Origin: Qipengyuania sp. HL-TH1
Lineage (GTDB): Bacteria; Pseudomonadota; Alphaproteobacteria; Sphingomonadales; Sphingomonadaceae
DNA length: 64,000 nucleotides
Reading direction: 5' to 3'
NCBI RefSeq assembly: GCF_036365825.1
Contig: NZ_CP142675.1
Coordinates: 2,736,501 to 2,800,500 of the forward strand
Shown here: one piece after another, positions 53,914 to 62,482 of the stretch
Position numbering within the stretch: position 1 is the stretch's first letter
Layout: each line of letters starts with the position of its first letter
Program-made: the position numbers and the translations under genes
The notes under the pieces: generated by a model
Told to the model about the DNA's origin: nothing
Seen by the model: only the letters and a program-made list of their open reading frames with translations
Databases searched by the model: none

Positions 53914-55293
53914 ATGCGCCTGCTCACCCGCCTCATTGCCTTCCTTGCTGCCGCCATGCTCGCGGCACAGCCGGTCGCCGCGCAAAGCATCCTGCGCGAT
54001 GCCGAGACCGAGGCTTTCCTCGACGAGATTTCCGCGCCGCTGATCGAGGCGGCCGGGCTCGAACCCGACAATGTCGACATCATCCTGATAAATGATCCGT
54101 CGATCAACGCCTTCGTCGCGGGCGGCCAGGCGGTGTATATTCATTCGGGGCTGATCGACGCCGCCGATAGCGCCGAGGAAGTGCAAGGCGTCATCGCGCA
54201 CGAGCTCGGTCATATCACCGGGGGTCACATCCTTCGTTATGGCGAGGGCGCCGCCGCTGCAACGAAGATATCGCTGCTGTCGATGATCGCCGGAATCGGC
54301 GCCGCGCTGGCGGGCGCGGGCGATGCCGCAATGGGTATCATGATGGCGGGACAACAGGCCGCAATGGGCAAGTTCCTGGCCTTCAGCCGGACGCAGGAAT
54401 CGTCCGCCGATTTCGCCGGGGCGGAATATCTCTCGAAATCGGGGATCTCGGGGCGCGGTTCGCTGGCCTTCTTCGGCAAGCTGCTCAATCAGGAGTATCG
54501 CTACGGCTATAGCCAGAGCGACGAAGCGGGGTTCTACCGCACGCACCCGCTTTCGGGCGACCGCATCGCCGCGCTGCGCGAGGTCTATGAAAAGGACCCC
54601 GCCTGGGAACGTCCGCGCGATGCGCGCAACCAGGCCAATTTCGAGCGCGTGAAAGCGAAGCTCGTGGGCTATCTCGCCAAGCCCTCGGCCACCTTGCGCG
54701 ACTATCCTGAAACCGATGCTACGGTCCCTGCGCTCTACGCGCGCGCCTATGCCTATCACCAGAACGCGCGGGTCGACCTCGCGCTCGGCGCAACCGATCA
54801 GCTGCTCGCCATTGACCCCGACGATCCGTACTTTCTCGAGCTCAAGGGGCAGGTCCTGCTCGAATCGGGACGGCCCGAGGAATCGCTCGAGCCGCTGCGC
54901 CGCGCGACTGCGCTGACCAATTCCGAACCGCTGATCGCCAGCCTGTTCGGCCATGCGCTGATCGCCACCGAAGACCGCGACAATTACGAAGAGGCCGAAC
55001 GCGTGCTGCGCGCCGCCGTGGGGCGCGACCGTCGCAATCCCTTTGCCTGGTACCAGCTCGGCGTGGTCTATGCCGCGCGCGGCGACACGGCGCGCGCGCG
55101 CCTGGCGACTGCCGAACAGCAGGTCATGAGCGGCCAGTATGGCCTGGCGCTACGCAGCGCGCAGGCTGCCGAGGGCGGTCTCGACCGGGGCACACCCGAC
55201 TGGATCCGCGCGCAGGACATCGGCATGCAAGCGCGTGCACTGCTCGAGCGGCAATGCGAAATGGAGCGCGGTCGCAATTGCGCACCAGGCTGA
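53914..55293 (+). CDS. bepA: M48-family metalloprotease with TPR repeats (BepA-like)
   Basis: 459 residues with a signal peptide (to VAAQ near residue 24). The zinc site is H96-E-L-G-H100 with the downstream SSADFAGAEYL helix supplying Glu/Asp ligands, typical of M48. TPR-like helices follow from about residue 265. This is the architecture of BepA, a periplasmic protease-chaperone of outer-membrane assembly. The symbol is by architecture. It starts 11 bp after the esterase gene and is followed 17 bp later by a DsbA-like gene, a plausible envelope-maintenance group. Confidence 0.85.
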   Translation: MRLLTRLIAFLAAAMLAAQPVAAQSILRDAETEAFLDEISAPLIEAAGLEPDNVDIILINDPSINAFVAGGQAVYIHSGLIDAADSAEEVQGVIAHELGHITGGHILRYGEGAAAATKISLLSMIAGIGAALAGAGDAAMGIMMAGQQAAMGKFLAFSRTQESSADFAGAEYLSKSGISGRGSLAFFGKLLNQEYRYGYSQSDEAGFYRTHPLSGDRIAALREVYEKDPAWERPRDARNQANFERVKAKLVGYLAKPSATLRDYPETDATVPALYARAYAYHQNARVDLALGATDQLLAIDPDDPYFLELKGQVLLESGRPEESLEPLRRATALTNSEPLIASLFGHALIATEDRDNYEEAERVLRAAVGRDRRNPFAWYQLGVVYAARGDTARARLATAEQQVMSGQYGLALRSAQAAEGGLDRGTPDWIRAQDIGMQARALLERQCEMERGRNCAPG

Positions 55294-55310
55294 GAAAACC
55301 GAGGGATCCG

Positions 55311-55997
55311 ATGAAAAACAACCTGCTGACCGCGCTGATCGCGCTGGTGTTCGGCTTCGCCGGGGCCGGCCTGTGGTCGCTCTCGGGGCTGGGGCATGGC
55401 CATACGCGCGATTACTTGCTCGCCAATCCGCAGATCCTTCCCGAAATGTCCGAAGCCTATCAGCGCAGCGAAGCCGAGGACCGGCTGGCGCAGGTCTCTG
55501 GCGAAGTGAAAGAGCCTTTCCAGGGCGCGGTTCTGGGCAATCCGCAAGGCACGAGGGTGCTGGTCAAGTTCACCGATTACGGCTGCACCTATTGCCGCCA
55601 GTCGATCGCCGGGATCGATCGCCTGATCGCCGCCGACCCCGAACTCAAGGTGGTGGTCCGCGAATGGCCGATCTTCGACGGCAGCGAACAGGCCGCGCGC
55701 ATGGCGCTGGCTGCTGCGGCACAGGGAAAGTATCCTGCGTTCTACCACGCGATGTTCGACCAGGGTCCGCCGAGCGATGCGAATGTCGCCCGCGCGGCGC
55801 AGATCGCGGGGCTCGACATAGCCGCCGCGGAAGAATTTGCTGCATCCGACGCTGCCACCGGCGAACTCGCGCGCAACATGGCCTTCGCCCGCTCGCTGCA
55901 ATTCACCGGAACACCCAGCTGGATAGCGGGCGACGAGGTCATCCAGGGGCTGGTGCCCGAACAGCGCCTCGCCGACGCGCTCGCGGCGGAGGGCTAG
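55311..55997 (+). CDS. DsbA-family thioredoxin-fold protein, periplasmic
   Basis: 228 residues from ATG 55311 (GAGGG upstream). A single N-terminal hydrophobic segment serves as signal or anchor. The redox site is C92-T-Y-C95 (DYGCTYCRQS), followed by a DsbA-like helical insert and the cis-Pro strand TGTPSW. It probably forms or shuffles disulfides in exported proteins, in line with the upstream envelope protease gene. Similar to DsbA/Com1-type proteins. Confidence 0.85.
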   Translation: MKNNLLTALIALVFGFAGAGLWSLSGLGHGHTRDYLLANPQILPEMSEAYQRSEAEDRLAQVSGEVKEPFQGAVLGNPQGTRVLVKFTDYGCTYCRQSIAGIDRLIAADPELKVVVREWPIFDGSEQAARMALAAAAQGKYPAFYHAMFDQGPPSDANVARAAQIAGLDIAAAEEFAASDAATGELARNMAFARSLQFTGTPSWIAGDEVIQGLVPEQRLADALAAEG

Positions 55998-56001
55998 GCG
56001 C

Positions 56002-56613
56002 TCACTCCGCTTCCATTGCCTTGGCGTACATCGAGGCGAGCGGCCGTTCCATCACCCGGCGGACCATCGGTTCGAAGAATTCGAGCGGTTCGCTGTCATA
56101 GGCGGGGTCGAAGGCGGCCTGGTCGTATTTCTCGCAGAAGGTCCGGCACGCTTCGAAATGCGGGTGGTCGGCGAACTTGTCGCGCGCGTTCTGGTCCATG
56201 CCGAGGAAGTGGAAATAGTAATAGCCCTGGAAAGCGCCGTGGTTCTGGCAGATCCAGTGGATTTCGTCGGTGACGAAGGGCTTGATGATCGAGGCGGCCA
56301 CTTCGGGGTGGTTATAGCTGCCCAGCGTATCGCCGATATCATGCAGCAGCGCCATGACCACATATTGCTCGCCCCGTCCGTCGCGATGCGCGCGAGTCGC
56401 GGTCTGCAGCGAATGTTCGAGCCGGTCGACGGGAAAGCCGCCGAAATCGCCATGGAGCAGCTTGAGGTGATCGAGGACGCGATCGGGCAGGCCCTTGGCG
56501 AAGGCGCGATACTCGCCGCCGATGATTGCCCAATCCTCTGCCGTGCCCTCGCGCATTTCGCGGAACTTGGCGCGTTCGGCTTCCGGATGTTCGATATTTT
56601 CCTGCACGCCCAT
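56002..56613 (-). CDS. HD-domain protein, possible PhnZ/MIOX-like oxygenase
   Basis: 203 residues. Metal ligands visible include H-x-x-x-H-S (RLEHSLQTATRA) and the HD pair in ALLHDIGD, then H..H in IHWICQNHGAFQGYY. This spacing resembles mixed-valence diiron HD oxygenases such as PhnZ and inositol oxygenase more than phosphohydrolases. No phosphonate or inositol genes are nearby, so the reaction is unknown. It is convergent with the DsbA-like gene (4 bp apart). Confidence 0.7.
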   Translation of the reverse strand: MGVQENIEHPEAERAKFREMREGTAEDWAIIGGEYRAFAKGLPDRVLDHLKLLHGDFGGFPVDRLEHSLQTATRAHRDGRGEQYVVMALLHDIGDTLGSYNHPEVAASIIKPFVTDEIHWICQNHGAFQGYYYFHFLGMDQNARDKFADHPHFEACRTFCEKYDQAAFDPAYDSEPLEFFEPMVRRVMERPLASMYAKAMEAE

Positions 56614-56695
56614 CGCGTCTCTCCCTCGCTTCGGCTGTCGATGACACTGTAGCGACTGGCGCAGTTCGTCGCAATTGCGCTAGAGGGCATGGCCC

Positions 56696-57928
56696 ATGGC
56701 AGTCTTGCCCATTCGCCCAACGCCGTTCTTCGCCAATAAGAACCAGGCGTTCTGGAACCTCCAGCTGGCCGGCTGGGGCGGGGCCACCATGCTGCGCGTC
56801 ATGTCCGCGCTGGCCAATGGCCAACCGCCCGACCGGCTGGTCATCATCCTGATTGCCACGATCACCGGTTTCTCGCTCAGCCTGATCCTCGCGGTGGTCT
56901 ATGGCAAGCTGATCCGCCAGCGCCCGATCGTGACCTGGGGCGCGACTGCGATGGTGCTGGTCCTCGCGGTGGGCATCTATGCCTTCATCGACAGCTGGGT
57001 GCTCGACGTGGCGGGCGCGGCGTCGTCGAATACCAGCTTCGCCAATCTGTTCGTGGGCATCTACTTCTTCGACCTGACGCTGCTCGGCGCGTGGTCGGCG
57101 CTCTATTACGCGATCAATTTCTTCCTCCAGGTCGAGGAACAGGCCGACCGGCTCGAACGGCTCGAAGCGCAGGCGACCAGCGCGCAGCTGGCCATGCTGC
57201 GCTACCAGCTCAACCCGCACTTCCTGTTCAACACGCTCAATTCGATCAGCACGCTGGTCCTGCTCAAGCAGAGCGAGACCGCCAATGCCATGCTCACCCG
57301 CCTGTCGAGCTTCCTGCGCCACACGCTGGTGACTCAGCCGGGCGGCAAGGTAACCGTGGCGCAGGAGGTCGAGACACTGCAGCTCTATCTCGGGATCGAG
57401 CAGATGCGCTTCGAGGAACGGCTGCGCTCGAGCTTTCGCGTCGAGCCCGAGGCGGCCAGCGCGCGGCTGCCCGCGATGCTGCTTCAGCCATTGGTCGAAA
57501 ACGCGATCAAATACGGCGTCAGCCCGCAGGAGGAAGGCGCGGATATCTTCATCGTCGCGCAGATCGTCGGCCCGCGGCTGCGCGTAACCGTGTCGGACAC
57601 GGGCCCGGGCATGACGATGAACAATATCGAGGCCGGCCTGCCCGCGGTCCGCCCGACGCATGCGCGCCGCGATTCGACCGGAGTCGGCCTCGCCAATATT
57701 CGCGACCGGCTGGCGCAGGCCTATGGCGAGGAACACCGCTTCGAAATCCGCTCCCCCGAAAGCGGCGGCTTTTCCGTGCTCATCGAATTACCCTTCGAAA
57801 GCGAAGAGGACCCCGCGTTAAGCGCGGCGCAAGCCGCACCCGCGCAGGCGGCCCCGCTTAAGAAACCCGCGGCTTCCCCGGCCGTTGTACCTACACACTC
57901 ACCCTCGAAAGCACCCCAGACGACATGA
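56696..57928 (+). CDS. LytS-type sensor histidine kinase
   Basis: 410 residues. Four membrane segments in the first 145 residues form the sensor. The HisKA_7TM-like HK_LytS domain has phosphoacceptor H175 in QLNPHFLFNTLNS, N-box LVENAIKYGV and G-box GVGLANIRDRL. The last 60 residues are an Ala/Pro-rich tail. It is coupled by ATGA to the response regulator gene, forming a LytS/LytTR pair. The signal is unknown. Confidence 0.9.
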   Translation: MAVLPIRPTPFFANKNQAFWNLQLAGWGGATMLRVMSALANGQPPDRLVIILIATITGFSLSLILAVVYGKLIRQRPIVTWGATAMVLVLAVGIYAFIDSWVLDVAGAASSNTSFANLFVGIYFFDLTLLGAWSALYYAINFFLQVEEQADRLERLEAQATSAQLAMLRYQLNPHFLFNTLNSISTLVLLKQSETANAMLTRLSSFLRHTLVTQPGGKVTVAQEVETLQLYLGIEQMRFEERLRSSFRVEPEAASARLPAMLLQPLVENAIKYGVSPQEEGADIFIVAQIVGPRLRVTVSDTGPGMTMNNIEAGLPAVRPTHARRDSTGVGLANIRDRLAQAYGEEHRFEIRSPESGGFSVLIELPFESEEDPALSAAQAAPAQAAPLKKPAASPAVVPTHSPSKAPQTT

Positions 57929-58722
57929 CCATCCGGACCCTTCTAGTCGACGACGAAAAGCTCGCCATCCAGGGCCTCCAGCTGCGGCTCGAACCGTTCG
58001 AGGACGTCGAGATCATCGGCACCTGCCAGAACGGCCGCGAGGCGATTCGCGCCATCAAGACGCAGAAGCCCGATCTCGTCTTCCTCGATATCCAGATGCC
58101 CGGCTTCGACGGCTTCTCGGTCGTCCAGGGGGTGATGGAGATTGACCCGCCGCTGTTCGTCTTCGTCACCGCATTCCAGGAACACGCGATCCGCGCATTC
58201 GAGGCGAATGCGGTCAATTACCTGATGAAGCCGGTCGACGAGGACAAGCTGGCCGATACAATCGAGCGCGTACGCCAGCGCCTGGCCGAGAAGAAATCGA
58301 CCGAAGAGGCGGAGAAACTGAAGAGCGTGCTTTCCGAAGTCGCCCCCGAAGCCGCCGAAACGCTCGCGGGCGAGGATGCCGAGGCGGCCAGCCGGTTCGA
58401 GAAGCTCATCAACATCAAGGACCGCGGCCAGATTTTCCGCGTCGAGGTCGAAACGATCGAGCATATCGAAGCCGCGGGCGATTACATGTGCATTTATACC
58501 GGCGACAATTCGCTGATCCTACGGGAAACAATGAAGGATCTCGAACGCCGTCTCGACCCGCGCAAGTTCCAGCGCGTGCATCGCTCGACCATCGTCAATC
58601 TCGACCAGGTGCGGCAGGTGAAACCGCATACCAATGGCGAATGCTTCCTCGTGCTCGATTCGGGCGCCGAGGTGAAGGTGAGCCGCAGCTATCGCGACGT
58701 CGTCGCCCGGTTCGTGCACTGA
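57925..58722 (+). CDS. LytTR-family response regulator
   Basis: 265 residues. The receiver domain has D9-D10, phosphoacceptor D55 (VFLDIQMPG) and K105-type lysine in NYLMKPVDE. A linker with coiled-coil character (about 115-155) precedes the LytTR DNA-binding domain (EHIEAAGDYMCIYT, FQRVHRSTIVNLD). It is the partner of the histidine kinase upstream. LytTR proteins bind direct repeats; none was clearly seen next to the operon. Confidence 0.92.
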   Translation: MTIRTLLVDDEKLAIQGLQLRLEPFEDVEIIGTCQNGREAIRAIKTQKPDLVFLDIQMPGFDGFSVVQGVMEIDPPLFVFVTAFQEHAIRAFEANAVNYLMKPVDEDKLADTIERVRQRLAEKKSTEEAEKLKSVLSEVAPEAAETLAGEDAEAASRFEKLINIKDRGQIFRVEVETIEHIEAAGDYMCIYTGDNSLILRETMKDLERRLDPRKFQRVHRSTIVNLDQVRQVKPHTNGECFLVLDSGAEVKVSRSYRDVVARFVH

Positions 58723-58820
58723 GGATCGGCGCACACGTCTTGGCGTGAGCACGCCCGGTGCCGCGCAGAGCCGCGTCGAGCACCAGCGCGCCTCGCCCGG
58801 CCCGTTTCAGGAGCGATTTC

Positions 58821-59688
58821 ATGACTATCACCCTTCCCGGCTTCGAGCTCGACCGGTTCGTGCGCGAAACGCTGGCCGAGGATCTTGGCGATGGGCTGCC
58901 GGGCGGCGGCCGCGATGTCACCAGCGAGAGCGTCATCCCCGCCGAGGCGCGGTTTGCTGGGGCCATGGACACGCGCGATGCGATCCATGTCGCCGGTCTG
59001 CCGATTGCCGCCGCCTTCTTCCGTGCGCTCGACCCGGACATGGACATCGAGATACTCGTCGAGGAAGGCGCCCAGGTCCCTGCGGGCACCGATCTGATGC
59101 GGCTCGAGGGCAATGCCCGCGCCATGCTCACTGCTCACTGCCGAGCGCAGCGCGCTCAACACCGTGCAGCACCTCTCGGGCATCGCGACCATGGTCGCGG
59201 ACTATGTCGCAGCGATGGACAATCCCGACTGCACCCTGCTCGATACGCGCAAGACCATCCCCGGCCTGCGTCATCTGGAAAAATATGCGGTGCGCATGGG
59301 CGGCGCGGCGAACCACCGCATGGGTCTGTGGGACGCGGCGATGATCAAGGACAATCATGTCCTCGTTGCCGGATCGGTGGGCGAGGCGGTCCGCCGCGCG
59401 GTCGCGGCCGGGGTGGAGGAAATCATCTGCGAGGTCGACCGGATCGACCAGATCGAGCCCGCGCTTGCCGCCGGGGCAACTCGCCTGCTGCTCGACAATA
59501 TGGAACCGCCGACCTTGCGCGAAGCGGTGGCGCTGGTCGCCGGACGCGTGCCGACCGAAGCCAGCGGGGGGATCAACCTCGAGACGATCCGCGCCAAGGC
59601 TGCCACCGGGGTCGATTACGTCTCGGTCGGGCGCCTCACGCAGAGTGCGCCCGCCGCCGATATCGGTCTGGACTTTACGCCGCTGTAA
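58821..59688 (+). pseudogene. nadC: nadC, quinolinate phosphoribosyltransferase, frameshifted by a 7-bp duplication
   Basis: ATG 58821 with CAGGAG upstream. The N-terminal part (LDRFVRETLAEDLGDG to GNARAMLTA) and the C-terminal part (ERSALNTVQHLSGIAT, DTRKTIPGLRHLEKYAV, LLDNMEP, SGGIN) are in different frames. The cause is visible: CTCACTG is present twice in tandem at 59127-59140. With one copy the frame reads MLTAERSALN and gives a normal protein of about 286 residues. NadC makes nicotinate mononucleotide from quinolinate in de novo NAD synthesis. Real mutation or assembly error cannot be separated here. Confidence 0.9.
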
Positions 59689-59731
59689 ATTCGGATATTC
59701 CTGCGCTTCAGGAACATAGCGAGGGGGTCGC

Positions 59732-60157
59732 ATGAAACCGGCATCAATCAGGAAGTTCGACTGGCTCTATCTCGGATCGGTCGCGATCGGACTGCTCGGG
59801 GTGGCGCTCAACTATGGCGCGATCGCCAGCCTCACAGAAGCCGATCTGGCAGGCCAGGGCTATGCCGACATGGGCGCGGGCGTATTGATCGCCGGTGTGT
59901 TGTTCGGCATCGCGATCAGCCTCGCGCTGTGGTTCATGATCTCCGTCCTGCGGATCGGGCTGGCCAAGTGGCTGCTTGTCGTCCTCTCCGCGTGGTCGGT
60001 AGTGACCTCGGGGGTCGCCATCGTCACCAATTTCGACGCGACGATGGTCTGGGGGCTCGTCAGCACGGTGATGACGGTGCTGGCCATCTGGTTTCTCTTC
60101 CAGCCCGATGCCACCGCGTGGTTTGCCGAAAAGAAGGGCGGAAACGGAGCCGAATAG
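59732..60157 (+). CDS. Small membrane protein, paralog A
   Basis: 141 residues with four hydrophobic segments (about residues 13-32, 48-70, 76-95, 104-120). It begins MKPASIRKFDWLY and ends with FQPDATAWFAEKK. The protein at 60247 shares the start (MKPxSI-x-FD) and the end (ADARQWFAE) with the same four-helix layout, so they are diverged tandem paralogs. No family known to me; an inner-membrane location is clear. Confidence 0.7.
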   Translation: MKPASIRKFDWLYLGSVAIGLLGVALNYGAIASLTEADLAGQGYADMGAGVLIAGVLFGIAISLALWFMISVLRIGLAKWLLVVLSAWSVVTSGVAIVTNFDATMVWGLVSTVMTVLAIWFLFQPDATAWFAEKKGGNGAE

Positions 60158-60246
60158 GTCCGCCTTTCGCACGCGGCGGTCGCTATACGCGCCGCAATGT
60201 AATACATCCATTCCGGCTTTTGCGGGGTTTCTAAGGGGAAATTGGG

Positions 60247-60681
60247 GTGAAACCAGGTTCGATCAAACTGTTCGATGTGTTGTTCCCGCTTGCGGCACTG
60301 CTGGTGCTCGTCTCGGCGGTTCTGAGTTTCGGAAACCTCGAGGAACGCGCGCTCATCGATTTTGGCGGCGAGGGCGGCGGAGCACGGGGTATGGCGATCT
60401 GGATGGTGATCGCGTCGCTGTTCATTTTCGCACTGCTCGCCAGCATCGTCTGGGCCACCATTTCGCTCTTGCGCATGGGGATGGTACGCTACCTGCTGGC
60501 GCTGGTCGTGCTCTACGCCCTGTTCCAGAACTATCTCGCCTTCGCGGCGCTGGGGCCGCACCTCGCCGGTTTTGTCGACCTTGCGGCAAGCCTTGTGGCG
60601 GGGGCGGCCGTGATCGTGCTGTTTCGTGCCGACGCACGGCAGTGGTTTGCGGAAGATCCCCGCGACCGTGTCGCTCCTTAG
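60247..60681 (+). CDS. Small membrane protein, paralog B
   Basis: 144 residues with GTG start (AGGGGAAATTGGG upstream). Four hydrophobic segments, same terminal blocks as the protein at 59732. A glycine-rich loop (GGEGGGARG) follows helix 1. The RNase T2 gene starts within its 3' end. Function unknown. Confidence 0.7.
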   Translation: MKPGSIKLFDVLFPLAALLVLVSAVLSFGNLEERALIDFGGEGGGARGMAIWMVIASLFIFALLASIVWATISLLRMGMVRYLLALVVLYALFQNYLAFAALGPHLAGFVDLAASLVAGAAVIVLFRADARQWFAEDPRDRVAP

Positions 60682-61381
60682 GCGGCTGTCGCTACTGCCG
60701 CTCGTCGGCATGCTGGCCCATGCCGCTCCGCTGGCGGCGCAGCACTATCAATGCAACCTCCCGCGCGCAGTGCAGGCACCACAAGTCCGGCCCGATGCGG
60801 CACCGCGTCCGCTCCCGGTCACCGGCTATACGCTGGCGCTGAGCTGGAGCCCCGAATTCTGCAAGCCGCGCAAGGGGCAGCCGCGCCATGCACGCCAATG
60901 CAGCGGGCGGGCGGGCATGTTCGGCCTCGTGGTGCACGGACTGTGGCCCGACAGCGGGCGTAGCTGGCCGCAATGGTGCTCCGCCCAGCGACAACCGCAA
61001 CCGCGCGAGGTCGCTGCCAATATGTGCATCTCGCCCTCCGCAGCGCTGATCGTGCGCCAATGGGCCAAGCACGGCAGCTGCATGGCCCGGAACCCCGCGA
61101 CTTACTTCAAGGTCACCCGCATTCTGTGGGAGGGACTGCGCATCCCCGATTACGACCGCGTCAGCCGCGAGGACGATCTGACTGCAGGCACCATCCGCAC
61201 GCGCTTTGTCGATGCCAATCCCGGCTGGGTGCATGAAGCGGTGGGAGTAAAGCTCAACGCGCGCGGCTGGCTGGAAGAATTGCGGCTGTGTTACGACAAG
61301 CGCTTTATGCCGAAAGCCTGCGATCGGACCCGCTTTGGCGCACGCGACGAAGCCCCCGCGAAGATCTGGCGGGGCCTCTAG
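60668..61381 (+). CDS. Ribonuclease T2 family protein, exported
   Basis: 237 residues from GTG 60668, which starts a clean signal peptide (LLRRLSLLPLVGMLAHAAPLAAQ is longer than needed; cleavage near residue 24). An earlier ATG at 60626 lies inside the preceding gene and would bury the signal. Both catalytic blocks are present: H90 in VVHGLWPD (CAS I) and K134-H135 in QWAKHGSC (CAS II). RNase T2 degrades RNA to 3'-nucleotides in the periplasm. Cysteines suit several disulfides. Confidence 0.87.
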   Translation: MSLLRRLSLLPLVGMLAHAAPLAAQHYQCNLPRAVQAPQVRPDAAPRPLPVTGYTLALSWSPEFCKPRKGQPRHARQCSGRAGMFGLVVHGLWPDSGRSWPQWCSAQRQPQPREVAANMCISPSAALIVRQWAKHGSCMARNPATYFKVTRILWEGLRIPDYDRVSREDDLTAGTIRTRFVDANPGWVHEAVGVKLNARGWLEELRLCYDKRFMPKACDRTRFGARDEAPAKIWRGL

Positions 61382-61507
61382 CGAGTTTCGCTTTGCGGCT
61401 GCCTTCAACGGGCGAGGGCAATCGGAGCGGCGCCTAAATCGGGCGCCCCCCTCCGCCAGGAGAGCTCTCATCCGGTCGATTTCAGACGAGGGGTAGCTGC
61501 CTTCAGA

Positions 61508-61963
61508 TCACCGCCGGTCGCTGAAAAACGCGCGCAAGAGTTCTGCCGCGCGCGCTTCTCCCATGCCCGAGTAGACCTCGGGCCGGTGCAGGCATTGCGG
61601 CTGATCGAACACGCGTGCGCCGTGTTCGACCGCGCCGCCCTTGGGGTCGCTGGCTGCGTAATAGAGCTTGCCGATCCGCGCATGGACGATCGCGCCCGCG
61701 CACATCGCGCAGGGTTCCAGCGTCACCCACAATTCGCAATCGGTCAGCCGCTCCTCGCCCAGCGCCTCGGCGGCGAGCCGGATCGCCAGCACCTCGGCAT
61801 GGGCGGTCGGGTCACGCGTCTCGCGCGGGGCATTGTGCGCTTCCGCCAGGATTTCCCCGCCGCGGGTTATCACGGCGCCGACGGGCACTTCGCCCGCTGC
61901 AGCAGACTGCACGGCAAGCTCGAGCGCGCGCTCCATGGGTTGCGGAAGGGTCCAACTGGCCAT
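61508..61963 (-). CDS. tadA: tRNA-specific adenosine deaminase
   Basis: 151 residues. The zinc deaminase motifs are H55-A-E57 (DPTAHAEVLAI) and P84-C85-A-M-C88 (TLEPCAMCAGA). Size and the C-terminal block YAASDPKGGAVEHG match TadA, which converts A34 of tRNA-Arg(ACG) to inosine. It is divergent from rpmB. A general nucleoside deaminase is less likely. Confidence 0.9.
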   Translation of the reverse strand: MASWTLPQPMERALELAVQSAAAGEVPVGAVITRGGEILAEAHNAPRETRDPTAHAEVLAIRLAAEALGEERLTDCELWVTLEPCAMCAGAIVHARIGKLYYAASDPKGGAVEHGARVFDQPQCLHRPEVYSGMGEARAAELLRAFFSDRR

Positions 61964-62120
61964 ATCGGCAAGGCGCTAGCCCCCGGTGGGCGCGGGTGCA
62001 ACGTGCTTGACGATTCGCAAGCTCGCCGCTATGCGCGCCGCTTTCCGGGACAAACACGAGCCCCCGCCCCGCAGCAGCGGCCAAGGGAACTCGCCCAGCC
62101 ATTTGAACGAGAGACGTATC

Positions 62121-62411
62121 ATGTCGCGCATTTGCGAACTCACCGGCAAGGGCCGCCAGGTCGGTCACAATGTGAGCCACGCCAACAACAAGACCAAGCG
62201 GGTCTTCCTGCCGAACCTGCAGAACGTGACGCTGATGAGCGAGAAGCTCGATCGCAGCTTCAAGTTCCGCGTATCGACCCAGGGTCTGCGTTCGGTCGAG
62301 CACAATGGCGGTCTCGACAACTGGCTGCTCAAGACTAGCGACGAGAAGCTCTCGGCCAACGCGCTTAAGGTGAAGCGCGAGCTGAAGAAGGCGAATCTCG
62401 CTGCCGCGTAA
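62121..62411 (+). CDS. rpmB: 50S ribosomal protein L28
   Basis: 96 residues, alphaproteobacterial length. The sequence [21 protein letters not shown] and the motif [12 protein letters not shown] are unmistakable L28. ATG 62121 is preceded by GAACGAGAG. A strong terminator-like hairpin lies 40 bp after the stop. Confidence 0.97.
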   Translation: MSRICELTGKGRQVGHNVSHANNKTKRVFLPNLQNVTLMSEKLDRSFKFRVSTQGLRSVEHNGGLDNWLLKTSDEKLSANALKVKRELKKANLAAA

Positions 62412-62451
62412 GCCGTCAGCGCTTCGGCGCCAAGGCATCTACGCTGGATCG

Positions 62452-62482
62452 AAAGGCGCGCGAGGCTACTCGCGCGCCTTTT
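62452..62482. terminator. Bidirectional intrinsic terminator
   Basis: AAAGGCGCGCGAG (62452-62464) and CTCGCGCGCCTTT (62469-62481) form a perfect 13-bp stem with loop GCTA and a T-run on the plus strand and on the minus strand. It serves rpmB and the convergent phytase-like gene, whose stop codon lies in the loop. Confidence 0.88.

Noticed and set aside
59113..59688. Independent gene starting at 59113 for the second half of nadC
   Set aside because: Its first residues are out of frame with the family; the 7-bp duplication explains the break and no ribosome site is present.
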